DNA from: Litoditis marina
Taxonomy: Eukaryota; Nematoda; Chromadorea; Rhabditida; Rhabditidae
NCBI GenBank assembly: GCA_964036275.1
Contig: OZ038438.1
Location: forward strand, 5,276,978-5,340,977
DNA length: 64,000 nt
Reading direction: 5' to 3'
Shown here piece by piece: positions 38,372 to 48,174 of this stretch; position 1 is the stretch's first letter; each line of letters begins with the position of its first letter. The translations under genes were made by a program, and so were the position numbers. The notes below the pieces were generated by a model. It was not told the origin of the DNA. It did not search any database and saw only the letters and a program-made list of their open reading frames with translations.

Positions 38372-41278
38372 CTATTCACTGGCACTAGCGCTCTCGAGGC
38401 CATGACTTCGGATGTGCACCTTTACATTGTCCTTTCGTGCGATTCCCCTTCCACAAATGGGGCACGAATGTTTCTTTTCTCCAGAATGCACCATACGATG
38501 ACGACGCAGGGTAGAGGCGTCGGCGAAGCAGCGACCGCAAATATCACACTAAACAAACATCAGGTATGAAATCAATAAAGAGGGCGCCTATTTATTACTA
38601 TAACAAATGTGGCAATGACTGGCAGAACTTCATAACATCATAACGGGTCGTTTCATAGGCACATCACGTCAGAAATGTCCCCGTAGCTAAGCAGACGATC
38701 GCCAATTTGAACATTTTCATTTCCGTCAATTTTCAATCAAGATAAAATTAAAAACTAACGCTGAATGGTTTCTCTCCTGTGTGAGTCCGAATATGAGACT
38801 TCAAAAAATGCTTCCGACCTCGTTTCCCACAGAATTCGCAAGCATACACCCTAAATTATACAATCAGTAAAAACATGGTGAGAAAAGAACAATTGCTTCG
38901 AGTGCGAAAAATATCCATGCATATCACTGACATGTTGTTGATGCTAAGTAATGATATTAATTGTATTGCAAGCAAGAGGATCAGAACAACTTAGTCTGTT
39001 CCCGTCTTTTTCTCGATTGAAATGACACATTCCGGAAAGGGAAGTAGAGAGCTGCTAGGGTTAACGGAATACCGGGTTGAATGAATAATTCGCCCAATAA
39101 GGCCTGGGAGCCGAACACAAGTTTTCCTAACTGTTTGACAACAATATTAGTGTACGGACTAACCTATCTGTGTGTTGTCTCATGTGTTGAACAATGTCGG
39201 ATAAATTCTCAGATGGACAAGCGGAGCAGTTGCGTTTTTCCTTCAATAGACACATTGAGAAGTGTGAAGAAGTTCACAACACAAAGAATAGTGGTAAATT
39301 ATAAAATCTGCCATTCTTGGTGCTTCAGAGTAAAAAAAAGTGGCTCTACTATAATATTTAATTTCCAACTGTTAGCCCAGACACAAATAGATTCGTACAT
39401 GACGAACATATGTCGAAAACATTTTGTTAAAGAAGAGATGTTCCTGAAGAATGTTAAAACACCCAATTACAAACCGCAATTTGCCCCAATCCCAATATAT
39501 GTCTCGTCCAACGCACAATCTAGAGACATACCTTATCTACGTGAGCAGCGAGAAAATGATTCTCCATTCCCTTAAAATCGGGAGCTTGTTCTGGACAAAG
39601 GCGACATAGAATATACTGCGCAACTCCGAGCAGCAGATCCTAGAAATATGACGCATCGCATCAGGAAATTATATCATTCCTATGAATGCGGGAATTCGGG
39701 TTTATTGTACAATCGTCGCCCCCTTGAGCCGAAATAGGTTGGAATCCGACCCGTAGTACAATCGCCCCCCACCCCTAGGGGGGTGATTGTACAACGTCCT
39801 TCTTTACTGCAGGTTTGGATTGAGTGGGGGGCGATTGTTAAACAGGTCCGGGGTTGTACTATTACCCCCCATTTTGTATTGTGGGGGGTGATTGTTAAAC
39901 GTCGACATTGTACAATTACCCCCCATTTACAATCACCCCCCATTTACAATCACCCCCCTCTCTATAGGAAATCGTATTGGGAGGGGGGTGATAGTACTAC
40001 GGGGGGGGGGGGGGGGGACTTAAGGTGAGGGGGGGGGGGCAATTGTACAATTTTCCCGGGAATTCGTTAATTGTGCCCATAGTGAAGAATGCAAAGATGA
40101 GATTAGCAACGCGTGACTGAAATGGATAGAAAAGTCATTTTTTGTCATTTTTAGCTTATAATAATGATGTCATAAGTTAGCTTACTTCCGATGATTTATT
40201 ATGAGTTGCCTCTTCTGATACATTGGAAGCCACAGGCGGCGCTTCATACTCTTTTGCCGATGTCGTTGGCTCTGAAATCATTCGAAACTAGAATATGTTA
40301 TAGTTCCTGACCAGACCACTAATGTATCGAACAACTATTTAAAATAGAGCTTTATTCTTTATTATGAAGCGTATAACTGTCATGATCATATGAGGATACT
40401 CTTAGATTGGTTATAGAACCTTCCCGTACTATTCTGACATCAAACACTTATGAAAGAAAAAAACCTTGTGATGCGTGGACAGTTGGCAACGCGGAATCGA
40501 TACTCGGTGGGTTCAAAGACGAATCTGCTAACAGACTTTCTTTCGTCTGGCATTCTTCATCATCTTTTGAACTGTAATACGTGGACGGTTAAAAAAATAT
40601 GGACCCTCGTCATGATTATTGAGAGATATCGATAGCGGCGAACTACAATTTGAAATTTGAACAGCAATCGCGGTGAACTCCAGAGAACTCATTTCCATTA
40701 GTTGGTGGTTTGATCTTAAAGAAGGACGATTATGTGGACCAATCTCGTGTCAACGGTCCTTTAAACTGCAATTGAAAAATGTATTGCAGTTTAAAGGACT
40801 GAACCGTTGCGATTGTACCACATAATCGTCCTTCTTTAATCTAATAGTTGATCACTGAACTGAATGTGTTTCCGAATTGTAGTTTTGTAGTTTTGAACGA
40901 TGGACAGCTTTCCGGTGCTGATGCTTTTTCGTTGTGTGAGATGTTGGATACTGTAACATACCTTCCGGGACAGCAGTTACACGATTGGCAGTGTTGTCCA
41001 TTCTGTGACAATGGATATGGAGGTCTTCTGTCGCCTCCACTTAGGAAGATTTTCAGCAAATCAAGTTCCTTTTCTTGCCAGGCCAATCTTTTTCGGAGCT
41101 GAAAATCAAACATCAGGCTACGAAACAGAGTGGAACTATTTTATTACAAAATAGTCAGTAAATTATGAAAAAAAGCGAAATCACCGCTGCGCATACTCAT
41201 TATAATTAATACCTCATTCAGTTCATGATCCTTTTCTAATAGTTTGTTCCGGGTGAGGCTATTTTCACGTTCACTCAT
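38372..41278 (-). CDS. C2H2 zinc-finger protein with N-terminal coiled coil
   Basis: Minus-strand exons 41213-41278, 40962-41098, 40465-40571, 40186-40271, 39532-39639, 39164-39240, 38760-38850 and 38372-38548 join in phase to 282 residues. The N-terminus is a coiled coil ([20 protein letters not shown]). CQSCNCC, an acidic serine-rich linker and five C2H2 fingers follow: CRLC...HFLAAH, CSAC...HMRQH, CEFC...HIRTH, CDIC...HRMVH and CPIC...HIRSH. TGEKPF and SGEKKH linkers join the last three, as in DNA-binding factors. The target is unknown. A TTAA MITE (40715-40839) lies in intron 2. A splice acceptor sits 12 nt before the ATG, and the orphan gene ends 295 bp upstream on the same strand. Confidence 0.85.
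39689..40075 (+). mobile_element. Inverted-repeat element with G/C-run subrepeats
   Basis: The left end GGGAATTCGGGTTTATTGTACAAT and the right end ATTGTACAATTTTCCCGGGAATTC form imperfect inverted repeats. Inside are repeated GGGGTGATTGTTAAACG and ACAATCACCCCCC blocks on both strands and a run of about 18 G near 40000. It lies in the zinc-finger gene intron 39640-40185. Its target duplication is not clear. Confidence 0.6.
40715..40839 (+). mobile_element. TTAA-type MITE, full copy B
   Basis: Same ends and near-palindromic interior as copy A (TTAAAGAAGGACGATTATG ... CATAATCGTCCTTCTTTAA). It is inside intron 2 of the zinc-finger gene. Confidence 0.9.
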
Positions 41279-41399
41279 TCTTTGACGACTCTAAAAAAAA
41301 CAATATATGAAACAATATATGAGCAGCAGGATTCACAAGTGCTGCACAAGTCCTAACAGTAAGTTCAAGAGTTACGTATTGTCACAGCGACATACTTAT

Positions 41400-41402
<3 letters not shown>

Positions 41403-41439
<37 letters not shown>
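41403..41439 (+). repeat. (AT)n microsatellite
   Basis: About 18 uninterrupted AT units in the 295-bp space between the orphan gene and the zinc-finger gene. Confidence 0.97.
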
Positions 41440-41441
<2 letters not shown>

Positions 41442-41573
41442 CCGAAATTGAAAAAAAAGTGAAACTATTAACCGCCTGAGGGGCTGAGTCACACTCTTTT
41501 CCTAGAAGTAATTTTAGTTGGCACATTTATAATTTCAAAACCAGTATATTTCTTTTTGTACCACTTTCTTTCG

Positions 41574-42450
41574 TCAAACATCATCGTCCCCTGTACTATT
41601 CGGCCGATTATGGATGACAAAAACGCATGCCTCATGTAGTTCGACGGTCAATCGTACGTGTTCCATCCACTGTTCCGTTGACGGATTACGGAGAGCAATG
41701 CGAATCGATGCACCATTAATATCAGTCAACAACCAGGGAGATCCACTCTCAATCACAATTCGCATTCCGATAACATTTCCGCTGAATAACAACAAACTGA
41801 GAATATAGGTAAGTGTGGTTTCCCCACCACAAAATAAGCAGAACACGAAACATTGTGCTTTTTTGACAGAATTGATTGCACAACAACGAGGTTTGCAACT
41901 CTCATAAAACTATAAATCTTGCTGATTTTTTACATCCAGAATCGGAAAACGTTCAAAAAGTTAGTGACTCACCCAGAAAACTTGAGCGATTCAGAGAGTT
42001 TCGTCAAGCCAACAACATAATTCTTTTCTTCGCCAAAAAAGTAAAGAAGACCGGAATCGTCATCGCAGGTGACACGCAGGGAATCATGTCGGTATCGAGT
42101 TATACGAAGTGCACACACTCTGAAACAGATTTCATATTTGAAAAAAAAACAGCATCTATGAAATTTTGCGCTAAGTATGCAGAGCACAGCAGATATGTTG
42201 TTCAGCTATCGTTTTTTATGCACCATGATTCAAAACATTCTCTGTACACATCGATAATGTGCAGCGAAAACCTGATTCGAATCAACAATGATATTGAAAC
42301 GACTGCAATGAAACGGCCTCAATGTATGAATGGGTGCTCTTACTTATTGTTCCAAATCGACGACGGAAACAGCAAGCTGAAGGGAACTGGAAGCCCCGTC
42401 GAATCAAAATCCATTTGTCGGTTTTCAGGGATCGGTGCTTCACCCTCCAT
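41574..42450 (-). CDS. Orphan 153-residue protein
   Basis: Minus-strand exons 42344-42450, 41973-42119 and 41574-41781 join in phase from ATG to TGA, with donors AATAA|gtaaga and TCTGG|gtgagt. A TTTCAG acceptor lies 4 nt before the ATG. The protein is beta-rich with no signal or membrane segment: FDSTGLPVPFSLLFPSS, HDSLRVTCDDDSGLLYFFGE, SPWLLTDINGASIRIAL. The first exon has a faint similarity to the sliding-clamp edge of RAD9/HUS1-type proteins, but I cannot assign a family. A 222-codon open frame on the plus strand (41876-42544) overlaps these exons and is judged a shadow. It is likely co-transcribed with the zinc-finger gene. Confidence 0.6.
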
Positions 42451-42799
42451 ATATCTGAAAGAAACTTATACAAGGAACATCTTCGCGTGCATAGAAATTG
42501 AACAAAAAATACCAGCTATCTACACCTGGCTGGCAGCAGCCTGAACTTCAATAAAGCATGCAATATTCAAGTTTCATAAACAGAGATTAGAATCAAAGAT
42601 ATATGAATATATTGTGAACCGTTTACTGAATAAACAAAAATTAAGTACAACAGTTTACTGTATGAAAGATTAACGAACACAGAAGAACTTCATAGAAGAG
42701 TCGATAACTAAATAATGTTTATTAAATTAGAGAGAGTTTCATTGAAACAACATCGAGACTGTAACTTGACCAATGTCTTCTTAATCACTCACGGTATCA

Positions 42800-42923
42800 T
42801 TAAAGAAGGACGATTATGTGGACCAATCCCGTTACATCGGTCCTTCAAACTGCAATTGAAAAACACATTGCGGTTTAAAGGACTGAAGCGTTGCGATTGG
42901 ACCACATAATCGTCCTTCTTTAA
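42800..42923 (+). mobile_element. TTAA-type MITE, full copy C
   Basis: TTAA, AGAAGGACGATTATGTGGACC, a near-palindromic interior and the complementary right end followed by TTAA, as in copies A and B. It lies in the spacer between the CULT gene and the orphan gene. Confidence 0.9.
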
Positions 42924-43539
42924 ACAACGAAGTAAGTGTACCATGCTCAAAACACAGTTACAGTGCTAGATCAATCGGTAATACATCGTAATTATTCACA
43001 GTGAAACTAAAAGACTTGTAAGGAAAAAATCCCCGTAAAAATATAAACAATACTATCACACTTGGAAGGTAAGGTGAGATATAATGGCAAGAATTACAAC
43101 AAGGATTAAAGAAATGAGATATATCATACACCACCGGTAAGAAAAGATTCCAGCTTTTCACCACAGTCTATTATGCTACGTAATACAATACATGTAAAAA
43201 GAGAATGAATAATTTCAATTATTCGGAACCTCTAGGTAGGCGCACTTCGTTTCATATGATATGAATCTTCTTGCATCAAATCAAATAGGCACTTTTGTGA
43301 GACTGTCCGCATCTAAAACAAATATTTATTGTATTACTAACGAAAAAGGTGAGCTGCACAGTTTTACTAGCACTGGTTTTCTCTGCAAGTGAGAAGTTCT
43401 ATTTCGGTATTAAACAAAAATAGAGAGTAAGTTCATATCATTAAGTGAATTTTATATTATTTGAATCGGACGATAGAATGCCCAAAATACCCATACTAAC
43501 CAACTTCCGAATAAGCGTAAATTATTCTCCAAAAAAAGG

Positions 43540-46379
43540 TTACTCACAATCCGCAGAAATCAAATTATCTAACACTAGTCCAACGAAATCTTCCTTGGCT
43601 GTTGCAGCTTTGGTACTCTGAACATCATTCTTTACTGGCTCGAAATACCTGAAAATGGGAAAACATATTATCCTTCCATTCTCCATTCACACATGTCGAG
43701 ACTGTAGGAACTAATATGAATTGTTGATCTGCTAATCAGACTCGGGCACAATTACTGTGTTCTGAGCCTTATCGGCATCCATTCTCGAAGGATTACTATT
43801 TCCTCTCGTATATCGTATACACGATTTGCAAGTCCGAACAAAAACACGAGTTGAACGGACGTGTACTGCAAATATGAGGAGGTATATCTAATTTCAGAAA
43901 ATATTTACGAAACTACTAGTATTTAAAGAGAAAACCAAACAAAAAGATTCGTATTGAAATGTACAACTGACCATCCCATGTGATGACCACATTTGCTACA
44001 AACACATATTGTCCACTGCATTCCAGGGAACCAGCTAGCATCGCTTGATGGCTGAAAATTCCCCACATTTTTGCCAACAATCCGAAACAGCAAACTAGTG
44101 GTAGGAAGAACGGAATGTTCGTACAAATCTGTTCTCGCTTACAGCTTTAATGAATAACAAAGCCGCATTTCCGAAATTATAATTGACAGTTCAACGTGAT
44201 CTCATGATTATACTTCAATAGCTCGTAAATAAAAAGCTGAAATCTAAATGTACCTGTCCGTTGAAAGTGAGATGAGCGGTCTTAGCAGAAGCCATATGAA
44301 AGACTTGACCTGAAAATATGGAAACCATTTTGTAAGGTTATTTTTTTTGCTAAAAGAACTAATGTACAACATTTTCTCTGTTCTCTCAGTTTCTCTTTGC
44401 AACCAAAAGCAATACTGCGGATGAATTGCTAGAGTGCGAAGTGATCGAATGTTCATAGGAGCAAAATAAACATCACCGTTCGAAAAAAAGAGAGCTCTAG
44501 TCCTAGTCGCCGAAAAAAACAAGCTAATTGATAAGTGGGTAGAACAAGTGGTCAACCGTTATTGAAAGAGAAAATTCAAATTTTTATACAAATAGAAAAC
44601 AAACAAAATTGTTTCGCAGTAGCAGGAAAAGTTACAGGAAGTGTTTTGCGAAATTATCTTCACATATAAAACCAATTATGTAGTATGTAGTCGAGCAGTG
44701 GCCGAATCTACCAATATTCAATATTGAAAATCACAAACTAGTGCACGACGGGAAGGTACCCCACGGACGATGCCGCGACAACTTGTCCCCGTGCGTCGCG
44801 TGTGCGACAACTCGTCCCCCATCACGCGACAACTCGTCCCCCAATGTTTTATCACAAACAAGCTAAAAACGAAGTTTAAAAGTGAAATTACACTTTGTAA
44901 TGTTTCCTGCTTATTATTGAATACAAATTGACTATTAATAAATTCGAAAAATTGATAAAGGCTATTTGAGAGAAAACGAACGACAAATTTATGAAAATTT
45001 TGATGTTTGTAGCATAGTATGATTTATCTTGGTTATTTTCAATTCTTTCCTATCTCTGAGGTTGCCGTCAGTCTTTAGTATAAAATTTAATCTATTCACT
45101 ATTTTAATTTGTAAGTTTTAAGCAAATTTGAGCATTTTTTGAGCTGGGGTTGAGTTGTCGCACGCAACGCGGGTATGAGTTGTCCGTAAACGGCCACGGA
45201 CTATTAATATTAGTGGATACGGCCATAGCGCTTTCTATTGAACATCGAAATTCTAATCAACCATACCTGCTGGGTTCTGAAAAACGTGCACTGTAGCATT
45301 CTTCCCAACTATTTCGAAGTCATATCTGAAACCACCGAAAATATAGTTTGTGAAAACCACTTGGAAACGCTCACACATCAGCACTTCTTCGGTTGTGCTC
45401 TCCCAGAAGCTCCACTATGTTAAATGAAAGCCATAATTGGCGCTCAGTCACAGTTCTGATTTACTTTGTTACAATTTTCATTTGCTTAACTCGATTTTCT
45501 AGGTCAATTCCACAAGAAACCCGGTTTTTCGTTAACCCACTCAGTTAACCATTAACCATCAACCGGGTTAACCCTTTTGTTAACCCATTTGTAACCCTCT
45601 TTTACAACGTGTTTTGGGGGAAATTTTGGGTTACCAAGTGGTTAACGAAAGGATTAACCAGGTAACCCGGTTAATGGTTAACTGCTAGGGTTAACGAAAT
45701 ACCGGGTTAAATAAAGAATTCGCCTCTTCTATGCTTCTTCCCTAAGTAAGCTGATGTTTGCTCACGCTAATAGCAAATCATGCAAAAGTCAGTGGAAATT
45801 GATTGATTGTATGGTCGAATGTACTTTCAGGACACAGACAATAAATCTATTGGAAAATTATACCAGAGTGAATATTCGACAATGTATTTGTTGCAGAACT
45901 GTGAGGATATAAAATAATAGCAATACTCTACCGACTTGTACTTGATTTTTTCCAATGGAGCGGTCACATTGATGATTTCTGACTGTCGTGTAACACTGGC
46001 CCCACATTTGCGACATAACAGCTCCCCCACATGCCGCGATGATACTGGAAACGAGATATAATAAATATGAACTGTTCGAAAAAAAACAGTTCATGATCTG
46101 AATGAAAAAGGCAAATTATTGGTCAGATGAAGTGTAGCCGAAATTTCAGGTTGCCAACGGCTTGCCTACACAGTCAACCAAAACGTGTTACTTGTTATAG
46201 AGACAGGGCACGTGAACTTGAATAGGATAAACCAATCCTCAATATCTAACCAATTCGAAGTTCCTTCAAACGGTGCCCGAAGGATATATTCAAATAACGT
46301 ATATATCATAACAAATATAGTTGAACAAAAATAACATACCTGTCATAAGTCCAAAGAATACAATATACAACGTCTTCAT
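43540..46379 (-). CDS. Secreted CULT-domain protein (cereblon-like fold)
   Basis: Minus-strand exons 46340-46379, 45936-46044, 45267-45325, 44254-44309, 43972-44051 and 43540-43648 give about 150 residues. MKTLYIVFFGLMT is a short hydrophobic leader. A single CULT domain follows: GELLCRKCGASVT, VFQNPAG, SWFPGMQWTICVCSKCGHHM then GW, and FVGLVLDNLI. Both zinc CxxC pairs and three tryptophans that form the cage in cereblon (W of SWF, QWT, MGW) are present. The rest of cereblon (LON domain) is absent, as in known secreted CULT proteins of unknown role. The exon 2 donor (AA|gtcggt) is weak and chosen by phase. The final exon may instead splice at GATT|gtgagt into 43281-43312. An acceptor lies 9 nt before the ATG. 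Confidence 0.82.
44769..45193 (+). mobile_element. 425-bp element with 8-bp target duplication (GATnnCGCGACAA family)
   Basis: The left end GATGCCGCGACAACTTGTCC and the right end GAGTTGTCCGTAAACGG are imperfect inverted repeats carrying ACAACTCGTCCCCC subrepeats. CCACGGAC flanks both sides. It is related to the elements at 54272-54727 and 58059-58515, and lies in a CULT-gene intron. Confidence 0.75.
45510..45715 (+). repeat. GGTTAA-rich inverted-repeat element
   Basis: AACCCGGTTTTTCGTTAACC on the left mirrors GGTTAACGAAATACCGGGTT on the right, with many TTAACC/GGTTAA repeats between. The right end recurs at about 39055-39105 (GGGTTAACGGAATACCGGGTTGA). Confidence 0.65.
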
Positions 46380-46447
46380 CGTGGACGACTGAAAACAGTC
46401 GATAAACAAAAAATTACTCAATAGTTCAAATGTGATGAAATAATAAC

Positions 46448-47837
46448 GGGACCTACTAATTACCGCACCTACCGCACCGGGAAAATACCGCACCGCGATT
46501 TGAAAATACCGCACCGTACCGCACCAGCGCAAATTTGCGTATTTTTTTCAAAAATTCCAAAATATCCAATTTCGCAAGCAAAATAGCTTCTTAAAGCAGA
46601 AATCCTAATCTTTCATCACTTGAAAACAAAAATAGTGATCTCGAGAAAACTTTCTGTAAAACTTTCTCCCTAGAAGACCATATGTTTTATGTATACGCTT
46701 ATCGCTTTCCGTATTGCGTTTTCGTTTACTGTTGGGTAACTTCATGCTCTCATGTCACTTTCGTAAGTTATCGAATTTGTAGAAAAAGCTGCTCATCATT
46801 TCAGAAGAAAAGTACTGATAAGTACCCATGATGCGAGCGTTTGCTCCACTACTCAAAACAATGTCATGAGCCTCAGATATACCGTTAAACAATTGAACGC
46901 CGACCTCACCTGTCTCAATCGTGTGTTTTTTTTATTTCTAAAACCCTTTTCACAGCCGTTTTTGTAGCGCTTCCATCCTGTACAAATAAATGTGAATACT
47001 ACGAGACAGGATGGAACGTATACGTGACCTCGCGTTTAGTAGCTGATTCTTAACGTGAAACTATGTTTTTTCTATCTGTGTTCATGAGAGCTGGAGCTGG
47101 ATGGATCTCTGCATCGACAGACAGTTTGCTCCTAACGAAGTCCTAGCTGTTACGACAACAGTTTTGAGAGATCCGAACTGGCTAACTCTGTAATGATCAA
47201 CTACTTTTCTGTTGGTCCGACATATTAAATACCGGGATTGCTTTTTGTTGTTTCAAGAATACCCAAATTATCGTTATTATCAATGAACCTTTTTGGAAAC
47301 AGTCGGAAAATATCTTAGATGCAGGCTTCGATGAATATAACCAATTTGTAGTTTAGTATAGAAAACATTACGCTTAACTTATTTGATATTTTGATCCCTT
47401 GCAGGATTACCACAATAGAGAGAGTTCTCGTTTATTCATTGGTAATGGATGTAAATTTTAGGCAGAAAACTCAATCCACTAAATATTTCAGGTTCGAATA
47501 GCTCATACTTTTAAAAGAGATGAAAGGATCTCTAGACAAATGAACTAACTGAAAACTATTTTTCGAAACACAATTCAGAATATTTCCACTCATCCTGCAG
47601 AAAAAGAGAATAAACTAAATGTATTCGGTCATTACACTTCATTTTCAGACTTGCTGTATCTAAAGTGATAGAAAGGATAGGATTTCTGCTTTAGAAACTA
47701 TTTTGATAGCAAAATTGAAGATTTTGGATTTTTTGAAAAAAATACGCAAATTTGCGCTGGTGCGGTACGGTGCGGTATTTTCAAATCGCGGTGCGGTATT
47801 TAACCCGGTGCGGTAGGTGCGGTAATTAGTAGGTCCC
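46448..47837 (+). mobile_element. 1.39 kb Mutator-like non-autonomous transposon
   Basis: Long terminal inverted repeats begin GGGACCTACTAATTACCGCA and extend about 190 bp inward with few differences, including several ACCGCACC subrepeats. A perfect 9-bp duplication AATAATAAC flanks it (46439-46447 and 47838-47846). Long inverted repeats plus a 9-bp duplication are typical of Mutator-like elements. No transposase frame is seen, so it is non-autonomous. It lies between the divergent CULT and EME1 genes. Confidence 0.9.
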
Positions 47838-47879
47838 AATAATAACTAAAAAGTATAAAGTTAGTCAACGACCCATACG

Positions 47880-48174
47880 ATACGAGGCGGGCCGGCACTC
47901 CACGTACGCGCGCGCGTTCACGCAAGTTGTATTTAAGAACTGCGCTCCAATCAGAATCCATACAGTAACCACACTACAGCCGGGAAACTTTCGATTTAAA
48001 TATTTTGAAATCTTCAAGTTCGCGACCGAGTTTATTCGGCGGTTGAGTTTTCGGATTCTTGGCTCAATAGTTTTTCATTTGTGTGATTTGCTATTTGCAA
48101 CTACTAAACATTGCTTTTTTTCTGCTATGGGAGTACATCTTAACTAACAGTAATTTTATTTGCAGAGTAGCTGT
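47880..48174 (+). promoter_or_regulatory. Likely EME1 promoter region
   Basis: This GC-rich, CpG-bearing stretch (GGCGGGCCGGC, ACGCGCGCGCG) stands out from AT-rich surroundings and contains a CCAAT box (CTCCAATCAG, about 47945). A T-rich acceptor ATTTGCAG ends at 48165, 9 nt before the EME1 ATG. No TATA box was identified. Confidence 0.45.

Noticed and set aside
41876..42544. 222-codon plus-strand open frame followed by AATAAA
   Set aside because: It overlaps the phase-consistent, well-spliced minus-strand orphan gene; the plus product has no recognisable features and the AATAAA is expected by chance in AT-rich DNA.
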